From Shewanella psychrophila (GTDB lineage Bacteria; Pseudomonadota; Gammaproteobacteria; Enterobacterales; Shewanellaceae), in assembly GCF_002005305.1 (NCBI RefSeq), contig NZ_CP014782.1, positions 1,984,001 to 2,048,000 on the forward strand: a stretch of 64,000 nt of DNA, given 5' to 3'. Position 1 is the stretch's first letter; the number at the start of each line of letters is the position of its first letter. Below are positions 34,948 to 43,260 of the stretch, one piece after another. The notes under the pieces were generated by a model, which saw nothing but the letters and a program-made list of their open reading frames with translations, was not told the origin of the DNA and searched no databases. Both the position numbers and the translations under genes were made by a program.

Positions 34948-36638
34948 TTTCCAGACGTTTATTACTAGCCTTAGTGACGCTAGTTTTCTCCATCCCCACT
35001 TTTGCCATTAGCCAGCTGGAAACCTCTGTCGATAGAAATCCTGCCGTTGAAAAAGAATACTTAGTACTGACCATCAGTGCCGACGATGATGTCAAAACCG
35101 GAGACTTAGATACATCCGCTCTGCTCAAAGACTTCATCGTGGGACGCACCAGTGTCAGTCGTAGCACTCAGATAGTTAATTTTGACTCGAAAAAGCAAAC
35201 TCGTTGGCAAATCCTCCTAGCACCTAAACACGCAGGAACTCTTGTTATTCCATCTTTGAGCATAGACGGAGTCAAATCTACACCGATTAAACTGAATGTC
35301 GTGGCTTCAGGCAGTCAAGCTACACAAATGAAGAACTTGTTTATACGCACCAGCTTATCCACTGAAGAAGCTTATGTAGGACAACTCATTACCTATAAAG
35401 TAAAATTATTCTTAGCGGTTGATCTTCAGCGAGGCGTATTAAGTGCCCCTAACTTAGACGGTGCACAAATCAAGCAACTGGGTGAAGATGTCGATAAAAC
35501 AGAAATTTTCAACGGTCGCCGCTATCGTGTCATTGAGCGTACTTACGGCATCATTGCCGATCAACCAGGAGAACTGACCATAGACGGCACAGGTTTTTCA
35601 GGTGATGTCCTCATACAAGGCTCTCGTCGAGGAGGCATGTTCTCTTTCAATGAAAGCCGGCCCATGGAAGCCAGAGCCGCAAAGTCTATCTTACTGATTA
35701 ACCCTATCCCCAATGAGTATCACGGCGAGTGGTTAGTGTCAGATTTGGTCGCTCTGAATGAAGACTGGCCGGAAGAGACTCAGGAATATCAAGTCGGCAA
35801 CCCTATCACCCGCACCATTAGTTTACTGGCATCAAATACTGATGAGACTAGCTTACCTGAGATTCTGATACCTGTACCCCAAGGCCTTAAAACCTACCCA
35901 GAGAAGCCGGTACGTAAAACATTCTTGCGAGATAAACAAATGGTGTCGCAGCTGACTCAAACCTTAGCCATAGTGCCAACCAAAGCCGGTGAATACACCT
36001 TGCCCGCTATTTCTGTGCCTTGGTGGAATCCTCACACCAAGCGTCAGGAGCAAGCGACGCTTCCCGCCAGAACCATCACAGTCATAGGCAGCGATGCACC
36101 AGAAGTGAGCCTGCCTCAGAACAATAATATAGCTGAAAACAATACATCGGGTTACTGGCCTTGGTTAAGCTTAATATTTGCCACCCTATGGTTAGCGACC
36201 TTAATGCTCTGGCAGAAGAGTCGTATCCAGATTAAAAGGATCACAACAGATCAGGCTGAATTGGCATTGGCCCAACATGTTACAGATGCAGTATCCAGCA
36301 AAGAGAGTTTTCCCCCTCAGGCCTCCCCTGTCCTAACGGCTAAACAACAAACGAATCTGTCTATGTTAGAAGCGGCCTGTAAAGAGGAAAACCCAGGAAA
36401 AGTTTTGACGGCGCTTCAAGCTCACTATGGTGAACAATATTCTCGTTCCATGAGCCTTGCCGATATTGCCGGATTATCCCTTGAATTAAACAAGGGAATT
36501 TCACAACTACAGATCAGCGCATTCAGCAAGGAGCAAACTCCTCTGGATTATCAAATGATCATCGAAGCAGTCAAGTCATCAACAACGAGTAAGGTTCAGC
36601 AGCAGACCTCTACACTGGTAGAACTCAATCCTAGCTAG
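34941..36638 (+). CDS. BatD-like protein
   Basis: 565 residues, overlapping the previous gene by 7 nt. Signal peptide (about 1-22), an extended periplasmic beta-sandwich region with 'LLKDFIVGRTSVSRSTQIVN' and 'SLSTEEAYVGQLITYKVKLF', a membrane helix (about 408-425) and a cytoplasmic C-terminus. This is the BatD ('oxygen tolerance') architecture and the last gene of the operon. Confidence 0.88.
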   Translation: MVVSRRLLLALVTLVFSIPTFAISQLETSVDRNPAVEKEYLVLTISADDDVKTGDLDTSALLKDFIVGRTSVSRSTQIVNFDSKKQTRWQILLAPKHAGTLVIPSLSIDGVKSTPIKLNVVASGSQATQMKNLFIRTSLSTEEAYVGQLITYKVKLFLAVDLQRGVLSAPNLDGAQIKQLGEDVDKTEIFNGRRYRVIERTYGIIADQPGELTIDGTGFSGDVLIQGSRRGGMFSFNESRPMEARAAKSILLINPIPNEYHGEWLVSDLVALNEDWPEETQEYQVGNPITRTISLLASNTDETSLPEILIPVPQGLKTYPEKPVRKTFLRDKQMVSQLTQTLAIVPTKAGEYTLPAISVPWWNPHTKRQEQATLPARTITVIGSDAPEVSLPQNNNIAENNTSGYWPWLSLIFATLWLATLMLWQKSRIQIKRITTDQAELALAQHVTDAVSSKESFPPQASPVLTAKQQTNLSMLEAACKEENPGKVLTALQAHYGEQYSRSMSLADIAGLSLELNKGISQLQISAFSKEQTPLDYQMIIEAVKSSTTSKVQQQTSTLVELNPS

Positions 36639-36652
36639 GCCTCTCAACGTCT

Positions 36653-36700
36653 ATGGCAAGAAGTTAACCTAATATTCTTTTATAGTTAACTTCTTGCCAT
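36653..36700. terminator. long perfect inverted repeat after batD
   Basis: 16-bp perfect arms (36653-36668 and 36685-36700, ATGGCAAGAAGTTAAC and its complement) with a 16-nt loop, 14 nt after the batD stop and 60 nt before the sigma-factor ATG. It is followed by TCCCTTC rather than a U-run, so termination is likely but not textbook. Confidence 0.55.
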
Positions 36701-36760
36701 TCCCTTCAAGCAGGTTAAGCTAGCCACTATTGTGGTAGTTAATCGAGCACTAATTTAAAA

Positions 36761-37324
36761 ATGTTTAATCGCCTGCGAAATAAAAAACCCGATTCCTCGG
36801 TCAATTCTGACATGCTAAGTAAACAAAGACGATACGATAGCCTTGTCAGGGCACTCCATGCCGATATCTTCCGCTATGCCTATTGGCTATGTGGGGATAA
36901 GCATATTGCGGAGGACATCACTCAGGAAACCTTCCTAAGGGCATGGCGCTCACTCGAGTCACTCAAGGATGATAAAGCCGCTAAAGCTTGGCTTATTACC
37001 ATAGTGCGAAGAGAGAATGCCCGTCGATTCGAGAGGAAGCAATTTGATTACTCTGATGTCGAGCAGGAGCAACTGGAAGATCATATATCCAGTAGCACCG
37101 AAGATAACGCTGAACAGCACCTGATCCGCAGACAGATCTCAAAATTAGAGATCGAATACCGTGAACCATTAATTTTGCAAGTTATTGGTGGTTTCAGCGG
37201 CGAAGAGATTGCAGATATATTAAAGCTCAATCGTAATACCGTGATGACTCGGCTCTTTCGAGCCAGAAATCAGTTAAAAGAGTTAATAGAACAACCACAA
37301 GTAAGAGGTCAATCCAATGGATGA
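36761..37324 (+). CDS. ECF-type RNA polymerase sigma factor
   Basis: 187 residues with sigma-70 region 2 ('FRYAYWLCGDKHIAEDITQETFLRAWRS', split around 39-66) and region 4 ('FSGEEIADILKLNRNTVMTRLFRAR'). No region 3, hence group 4 (ECF). Its last codons overlap the start of the DUF3379 gene by 8 nt, the usual sigma/anti-sigma arrangement. Targets unknown. Confidence 0.9.
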   Translation: MFNRLRNKKPDSSVNSDMLSKQRRYDSLVRALHADIFRYAYWLCGDKHIAEDITQETFLRAWRSLESLKDDKAAKAWLITIVRRENARRFERKQFDYSDVEQEQLEDHISSSTEDNAEQHLIRRQISKLEIEYREPLILQVIGGFSGEEIADILKLNRNTVMTRLFRARNQLKELIEQPQVRGQSNG

Positions 37325-38021
37325 GCTGAAGTTTAGACGCCAGGCCTATGGAGAGCCAAACTGTCAGGACGATGATTTTTTAGCGGCCATGCAAGCCGCT
37401 CCTGAACGCGAAGCTTTCGTCAATGATTTAAAGAAGCTCGACAGCAAGCTTGAGCGCGCCTTAAAAATTGATGTCCCTGAAGATTTAGCAGCTAAGTTAC
37501 TGCTTAACCAACAGCTGCATCAACATCAGACACAGAGGCGTAAATCAGGTTTTACTCTGGCGCTTGTTGCATCAATTGCTTTTATCGCAGGAATAAGTTT
37601 CACCCTACTGAGGATGGCCCCTGTTGATTTAGGACAGCATGCCCTCGCACATGTATATCACGAAACGAATGCACTGACCGTAGATCAAAATATCAGCTTT
37701 CAGGATGTCAATTTTCAATTGGCCTCTCTGGGCACACTCGGCAATGCGAAGTTCACTCAACAGCCAGGTAAAGTCTATTACAGTACTTTTTGTGACTTTC
37801 AGGGCGTAAGAAGCTTACACCTTGTAGTGCAGGGAGAGCATAGCAAGGTGACTCTTTTTATCGTCCCTATTGAGGAGCGCATGGTGCTCGAACAAGCCTT
37901 TGCCGATAATAAGTACAAAGGACGAGGTTTCACAACCGACAACGCCTACATGTTGCTAGTCGGTGAAGAAAATGCAGACCTTAGTTACGTAAAAAAAGAA
38001 ATTCAACAAATCTTCATCTAA
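37317..38021 (+). CDS. DUF3379 membrane protein, probable anti-sigma factor
   Basis: 234 residues: cytoplasmic N-terminus (1-78), a single membrane helix (about 80-98, 'GFTLALVASIAFIAGISF') and a periplasmic domain. GAGG precedes the ATG. Overlap with the sigma gene and topology suggest an anti-sigma role (inference); DUF3379 itself has no proven activity that I know of. Confidence 0.8.
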   Translation: MDELKFRRQAYGEPNCQDDDFLAAMQAAPEREAFVNDLKKLDSKLERALKIDVPEDLAAKLLLNQQLHQHQTQRRKSGFTLALVASIAFIAGISFTLLRMAPVDLGQHALAHVYHETNALTVDQNISFQDVNFQLASLGTLGNAKFTQQPGKVYYSTFCDFQGVRSLHLVVQGEHSKVTLFIVPIEERMVLEQAFADNKYKGRGFTTDNAYMLLVGEENADLSYVKKEIQQIFI

Positions 38022-38156
38022 CCTCGTAACATCCTGTGGTGACATCAGGCCACCACAGGACCGATGAGCTTCACATTTCCAATCAATATTGAGCTTCACA
38101 TCTAACATCTGCTAGCATGTCGCCCACATTTAAAAATAAAAATTAATGGCATAAGC

Positions 38157-39608
38157 ATGAATATTGAATTACCTATATTAATCACTTTCATCGGCTACCT
38201 CTCCCTAATGATGGGGATCGGCCTATGGGCTTATAAAGCAACAGACTCAGTTGACGACTATATTTTAGGTGGCAGAGGCATGGGACCGGCCGTCACCGCA
38301 TTGAGTGTTGGTGCATCAGACATGTCAGGCTGGCTACTGCTAGGTCTGCCCGGTGCTGTTTACTTGGGTGGACTCGGTGAAGCCTGGATCGGTATAGGTC
38401 TGGTCTTCGGCGCTTGGTTAAACTGGCTATTCGTCGCAAAACGTCTTCGTATATACACTGAGTTTACCGATAACGCGCTTACCCTACCCGACTTCTTCGA
38501 GAAACGCTTCGAAGACACCAAAGGCTTACTCAAGTTGGTTTCGGCGGTTACGATTCTCATTTTCTTCACCTTCTATGCTTCATCTGGCATGGTAGGCGGT
38601 GCAATACTGTTTGAAAAAGTCTTCGGTCTGGATTATACCTTAGCCTTGATTATCGGCTCGACCATTATCGTCGCATACACTTTTGTCGGTGGATTTTTTG
38701 CCGTCAGCTGGACCGATTTCTTCCAGGGCTGTTTGATGTTGGTTGCCCTATTAATCGTCCCAGTCGCTATCTTCAGTCAGCCTGAAACCCAAGACGGTTT
38801 AGCTAATATCGATCCGGCTATGTTGTCTATGTTTCATGAAAATACCACCTTCATCGGCTTAATCTCACTTCTCGCATGGGGCTTAGGTTATTTCGGCCAA
38901 CCTCATATTCTGTCTCGATTCATGGCCATCAAGAGTGCTGATGATATTCCGGTATCACGTCGCATCGCCATGAGCTGGATGGTAATCGCCCTCATAGGTG
39001 CATTGGCAACGGGTATAGCCGGTAGTTTGTACTTCGCAAACGATCCATTGGCCAATCCTGAGACCGTTTTCATCCATCTGGCACACGCGGCATTTAATCC
39101 ATGGATCGGCGGACTGCTTATTGCCGCGATTTTATCGGCCATCATGAGTACCATCGATTCACAGCTCTTGGTCTGCTCTAGTGTTATCACTGAAGATTTC
39201 TATAAGAAGTGGTTACGCCCACAAGCCAGCAGCAAAGAGTTAATGTTAGTGGGCCGTATCGGCGTACTCGCGATTGCCATTATCGCGGGTATTGTTGCAC
39301 TCAACCCAGAAAGCAGCGTACTTGGACTAGTCAGTTATGCATGGGCAGGTTTTGGCGCAGCATTTGGTCCTGTAGTGTTGCTCTCGCTATTCTGGAGTGC
39401 TTACAGCCGAAATGGTGCGGTAGCAACTATCATAGTCGGTGCGTTCACGGTTGTGATTTGGAAACAGCTTTCTGGTGGTATCTTCGATATCTATGAAATC
39501 TTACCAGGCTTCATTTTAGCAACCCTTTCAGGCGTGATTGTGAGTAAAATATCAGCCCCTTCTGATAGGATTAAAGACCAGTTTAGAGTATTTACTTCAA
39601 AACTATAA
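38157..39608 (+). CDS. putP: sodium/proline symporter PutP
   Basis: 483 residues, about 13 membrane helices of the solute:sodium symporter family. 'LSVGASDMSGWLLLGLPGA' (about 45-63) and 'FGYFGQPHILSRFMAI'-like 'YFGQPHILSRFMAIKS' are PutP signatures. It imports proline with Na+, fitting a marine organism. No putA in the window. Single-gene unit with a strong terminator. Confidence 0.93.
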   Translation: MNIELPILITFIGYLSLMMGIGLWAYKATDSVDDYILGGRGMGPAVTALSVGASDMSGWLLLGLPGAVYLGGLGEAWIGIGLVFGAWLNWLFVAKRLRIYTEFTDNALTLPDFFEKRFEDTKGLLKLVSAVTILIFFTFYASSGMVGGAILFEKVFGLDYTLALIIGSTIIVAYTFVGGFFAVSWTDFFQGCLMLVALLIVPVAIFSQPETQDGLANIDPAMLSMFHENTTFIGLISLLAWGLGYFGQPHILSRFMAIKSADDIPVSRRIAMSWMVIALIGALATGIAGSLYFANDPLANPETVFIHLAHAAFNPWIGGLLIAAILSAIMSTIDSQLLVCSSVITEDFYKKWLRPQASSKELMLVGRIGVLAIAIIAGIVALNPESSVLGLVSYAWAGFGAAFGPVVLLSLFWSAYSRNGAVATIIVGAFTVVIWKQLSGGIFDIYEILPGFILATLSGVIVSKISAPSDRIKDQFRVFTSKL

Positions 39609-39642
39609 TCACTAATAATAAGGCCTTAGGGTCTTAAAAACC

Positions 39643-39678
39643 AAAAATAGCGTACAGGTGTACGCTATTTTTATTATT
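39643..39678 (+). terminator. terminator of putP
   Basis: AAAAATAGCGTACA/TGTACGCTATTTTT: perfect 14-bp stem (39643-39656 with 39659-39672), 2-nt loop, followed by ATTATT. Confidence 0.9.
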
Positions 39679-39839
39679 TATTTTCACCCCCATCTTTCAC
39701 AAGCCCGCAACTTAAATTCAAATCAAGTAAAAGCCTTGATACGCCTCGCGATGGGCGCTCCAGCTCACGGTTAAAATACACACACATCATTAGCCTTAAA
39801 ACCACTGATTTAATTAACAAAAATGCAACCAGCATTTAC

Positions 39840-39856
39840 AACTGGTCGGAGTTGTT
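39840..39856. promoter_or_regulatory. FadR-like operator 1 of fadL
   Basis: AACTGGTCGGAGTTGTT agrees with the FadR operator AACTGGTCNGACCAGTT at 13 of 16 specified positions, the left half being perfect. It abuts the TTGACA at 39855. Confidence 0.55.
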
Positions 39857-39881
39857 GACAGATAAGACCAACCCTAAGATG

Positions 39882-39898
39882 CACTGGTCTAACAAGTT
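39882..39898. promoter_or_regulatory. FadR-like operator 2 of fadL
   Basis: CACTGGTCTAACAAGTT agrees with the FadR consensus at 13 of 16 specified positions. Its start is 42 bp (four helical turns) from that of operator 1. E. coli fadL also has two FadR sites. Confidence 0.5.
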
Positions 39899-39964
39899 GA
39901 CTCGCATCAAACAATAAAAAGCAGATAAAGCTGAGTTTGAATTCCCGGGCCTAAAATTAAAGAG

Positions 39965-41221
39965 ATGATAATGATGAAAAACTTTAACAAGACTCTATTA
40001 GCTATCGCCGTTACGCTTGCAAGTACACAAGCTATGGCCGCAGGTTTTCAATTAAACAGCCAATCAGCTACGGGTATTGGCCGTGCTTTCGCTGGTGACG
40101 CCGTCATCGCTGATAACGCTTCTGTGCTATCTCGTAACCCGGCCGCCATGGCGTTGTTCGATGAGAAGCAACTCTCTATGGGTCTGACTTACGCCGATGT
40201 AGAAGTACAGGTTAATGATGTTACTCATGGCGGTACAGGTCTGGTCTATGGTTCTGTCGATGATGCGGCAGAGGCTAAGATCATCCCTAACTTTTACTAT
40301 ATCAATCCAGTAAACGACAAATTCGCATACGGCGTCGCTATGTTCAGTAACTTCGGTACAGGTACCGATACAACGGAACTGTCTAACAACATCATTGGTG
40401 GCGGACAAATACCAGCTCCAATCGATCTGCTTGGAAAAACTGAAGTCACCACAATCAACTTCAACCTAAGCGCATCATACCGCTTCAACGAACATTTCAG
40501 CGTCGGTGCCGGTGTCGATGTTATTTATGGTGAAGGCACCCTGACTCGTGGCGGTGCTGTACCAACTGGCGGAGATCCGGTACATATGGATCTCGTCGAT
40601 GTTGATGCCGATGGCGTCGCATTTGGCGGTATCGTCGGTGCAGTTTATGAAATCAATGCTGATAACCGTTTCGGCATCAGTTATCGTTTCAGTCCAGAAA
40701 TGAGTGCTGATGGCACAGTGAACTACGGTGGAATTGACTATGAAGAGATCAATATCCCGATGCCTGATATTTTCCAGGTTGCAGGCTTCCACCAGCTCAC
40801 TGACAAGTTTGCCGTTCACTACACGGCTCAACTAAGTACATGGGGCGATTTTGATGAAATTTCAGTTTCGGACCCAGGTGATGTTCAACTTAAACATTAC
40901 GCATGGGATGACTCTTGGTTATTCAGCGTCGGTGGTACTTACACACTGAATGATACCTGGACACTTCGTGCCGGTTACATGCATGACCAAGGTGTCGTCG
41001 GCGAGCTCAGCTCTATCTCTATCCCGGACTCAGATCGTAACTGGTATACAGCGGGTGCAACTTACAACCTGTCTAAACACACCAGCCTAGACTTCGGCAT
41101 AGCATTTGTCCGCGGTGAAGATGTATCACTGACAGAAATGAGTGCACTAGTAAATGATATTCATGCCAACACTCGCTCTGATGCGACTTACTACTCTATG
41201 CAGTACAACTACAAGTTCTAA
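39965..41221 (+). CDS. fadL: outer-membrane long-chain fatty acid transporter FadL
   Basis: 418 residues. Signal peptide ending AMA, then 'AGFQLNSQSATGIGRAFAGD', the FadL hatch start, and 'SRNPAAMALF', a family hallmark. The rest is a beta-barrel ending in '...YNYKF' with terminal Phe, as for outer-membrane proteins. AGAG just before the first ATG places the more probable start at 39971 or 39974. It imports exogenous long-chain fatty acids feeding fadIJ-type beta-oxidation. Confidence 0.92.
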   Translation: MIMMKNFNKTLLAIAVTLASTQAMAAGFQLNSQSATGIGRAFAGDAVIADNASVLSRNPAAMALFDEKQLSMGLTYADVEVQVNDVTHGGTGLVYGSVDDAAEAKIIPNFYYINPVNDKFAYGVAMFSNFGTGTDTTELSNNIIGGGQIPAPIDLLGKTEVTTINFNLSASYRFNEHFSVGAGVDVIYGEGTLTRGGAVPTGGDPVHMDLVDVDADGVAFGGIVGAVYEINADNRFGISYRFSPEMSADGTVNYGGIDYEEINIPMPDIFQVAGFHQLTDKFAVHYTAQLSTWGDFDEISVSDPGDVQLKHYAWDDSWLFSVGGTYTLNDTWTLRAGYMHDQGVVGELSSISIPDSDRNWYTAGATYNLSKHTSLDFGIAFVRGEDVSLTEMSALVNDIHANTRSDATYYSMQYNYKF

Positions 41222-41245
41222 ATTTATTTAGTCCTTGCTAGTCAT

Positions 41246-41272
41246 AAAAAGCCGCACTCAGTGCGGCTTTTT
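41246..41272 (+). terminator. terminator of fadL
   Basis: AAAAAGCCGCAC/GTGCGGCTTTTT, 12-bp stem with a TCA loop, 24 nt after the fadL stop. Confidence 0.92.
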
Positions 41273-41387
41273 GCTACCTGAAAAAAATCTTCACTCCTTC
41301 CACTTATTAAAAGATCTTAACTAGATCGAAAGAGCAAAAAAAACTATATTACGCCTTCAGATTTATGCCCAAAGGATTGATTTAACC

Positions 41388-42104
41388 ATGAACAAAAACA
41401 ACACAATAAGTGCACTGATATTAGGCTCCCTACTCTGCCTTGGACTGGCACTGTTAGGCTATGGCATAGGACACAGCCTGATTGAAATGAAATCCATGGA
41501 GAGAACGGTTACCGTCAAGGGGCTTGCCGAACAGGAAGTAAAAGCCAATATCGCTATTTGGCCAATTCGCTTTACCGAAGTCGACAATGATCTCACGACC
41601 TTATATCAGACGGTACAAACTCAGACAGACAAGGTGATCTCCTTCCTATTGAAACAAGGTTTTACTGTCGATGAAATATCAAGTTCTCTGCCCTCTATCG
41701 AAGACAGGCAAGCACAAGGATATGTTGACCCCAATGTAAAATATCGCTACGCGGCTAAAGTGACTATCTCTATTTATACTAAGCGGGTCGATCTACTCTT
41801 AGAAAGCAGACAAAATATGCTCGAGCTAGCCAAAGAAGGCATTGCTATCTCCAGTCAAGATTACAACAGCAGAACAGAGTTTCTCTTCACTGAGCTCAAC
41901 TCCGTCAAGCCCACTATGGTGCAAGCCGCTACGACCAATGCCAGACAAATAGCCGATAAGTTTGCCCAAGACTCAGATTCTGTACTCGGCAAGATAAAAA
42001 GTGCCTCACAGGGCCAATTCAGCATATCCGATAGGGACAGTAATACTCCTTATATCAAACGTGTAAGAGTTGTCTCTACCTTGACGTATTACCTCAAGGA
42101 TTAG
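41388..42104 (+). CDS. SIMPL-domain (DUF541) protein
   Basis: 238 residues. N-terminal membrane anchor or uncleaved signal (about 10-32), then a SIMPL/DUF541 domain with 'RTVTVKGLAEQEVKANIAIW' and the ending 'VRVVSTLTYYL'. Members (for example E. coli YggE) are periplasmic proteins tied to oxidative stress, but no activity is established. Confidence 0.82.
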   Translation: MNKNNTISALILGSLLCLGLALLGYGIGHSLIEMKSMERTVTVKGLAEQEVKANIAIWPIRFTEVDNDLTTLYQTVQTQTDKVISFLLKQGFTVDEISSSLPSIEDRQAQGYVDPNVKYRYAAKVTISIYTKRVDLLLESRQNMLELAKEGIAISSQDYNSRTEFLFTELNSVKPTMVQAATTNARQIADKFAQDSDSVLGKIKSASQGQFSISDRDSNTPYIKRVRVVSTLTYYLKD

Positions 42105-42287
42105 CTCGAATTGGACAAGGAAGCATGGGGGATACATTTACCCCATGTAACCCGAACGCTATACTGATTAATGAAGCCTTAGATTGCTAAAATCCCCTGT
42201 CATGCTTAATGCTTCAGAATACGCTCACGCTTATAAGTGTGAGCGTAGAGTCTAATCAGGCACATTCATAAATATAAGGAATATAAA

Positions 42288-42737
42288 GTGAATAATCAGA
42301 TAAATGCCGCACACAGAAGTATGAAAAATCGCAGCTTTATAGTCATCTTTACGTTACTTAGCCTCTTAGTGAGCCAATTCGCTTTGGCGGCAGATAAAGA
42401 CCCGAAAGTCACCTGGGATAAAATAGATGCGGGAGCCACAGTGATCGATGTTAGAACGGCTGAAGAATTCGCAGCGGGACATCTAGATAACGCAATCAAC
42501 ATTCCTTTCGAAGAGATAGCCGCTGAAATCAAAAAACTCGATATAGCCAAGGATACCCAAATTGTGCTCTATTGTCGCAGTGGTAGACGTAGTGGCATCG
42601 CTTTCGATACCTTAGTTTCTGAAGGCTACACTAATAGCTACAATGGCGGCGGATTCGAAACCTTAAGTCAATTCAAAAAAGCTCAAAAACAAACCTTCAG
42701 GGATAACTCGGACAACAAGTGCCGAGTTATCCCCTGA
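42288..42737 (+). CDS. exported rhodanese-domain protein
   Basis: Start GTG 42288 with AAGGA 7 nt upstream; an internal ATG at residue 12 would begin a more typical signal peptide (MKNRSFIVIFTLLSLLVSQF). Signal cleavage after ALA near residue 35 predicts a periplasmic protein. The single rhodanese domain has 'VIDVRTAEEFAAGHLDNAINIPF' split around 52-74 and the active-site loop 'LYCRSGRRSG' with catalytic Cys. Similar in size to PspE-like proteins; the sulphur acceptor is unknown. Confidence 0.85.
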   Translation: MNNQINAAHRSMKNRSFIVIFTLLSLLVSQFALAADKDPKVTWDKIDAGATVIDVRTAEEFAAGHLDNAINIPFEEIAAEIKKLDIAKDTQIVLYCRSGRRSGIAFDTLVSEGYTNSYNGGGFETLSQFKKAQKQTFRDNSDNKCRVIP

Positions 42738-43260
42738 ACTCAAATTTTCCTCCCACAACAATCAAGCACGATCCCTTAAAGCATTCAATCCCGCTAATTA
42801 TTTCAAGAAGATAAGTATTTTCCCTAGTGCAACACATTAATTTTTAGAGTTAAAACCCTACCCCTTACATTAGAGTATTACTTTTAAGAATAAGTTATAA
42901 CCACAAACCAATTTATACATTACCTGTATTAATTCATTAGCTTACCTTAAAAAAATTCGATTCATAATTCATATCCACCAAAAAGTCATATTGCATACAA
43001 AACACTATGAAATATTAAATTACGCATATCGATGCGAATCCCTCCACGACTTACTGACAATAAATGCGTTTTAAACGCAATAATTATGCAGTAAAGATTT
43101 CATTACTCTCCCCTCCTTAAAGAACACCATACAGTTAACGTTAATTTTACATTTTAATTACATGCAGTTACATTCACTCTCGAGTAACAGGTTTATTTTA
43201 GTTTCGACTAAAAAACCATCTAATAATAATGATTAATGCTAATTAACATGGAAGACAATT
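42738..43260. other. 523-base AT-rich region upstream of the subtilase
   Basis: No ORF of note. A bulged hairpin with a TTCG loop (GGTTTATTTTAGT / ACTAAAAAACC, 43190-43217) lies 43 nt before the protease ATG. Poly-AT tracts could hold promoters or H-NS-type binding, but no element can be named. Confidence 0.45.

Larger units (their letters stand above)
39679..39964. other. fadL upstream region
   Basis: Non-coding; contains the two FadR-like operators described separately and a TTGACA at 39855-39860 abutting the first, a plausible -35 element with no clear -10. Nothing else recognised. Confidence 0.5.

Noticed and set aside
40127..40831. Minus-strand ORFs within fadL
   Set aside because: Shadows of a well-supported outer-membrane protein gene; no SD and no protein-like composition.
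43218..43245. Second Fur-like site (TAATAATGATTAATG) before the subtilase
   Set aside because: Right half is poorly matched and the region is so AT-rich that such matches are expected by chance.
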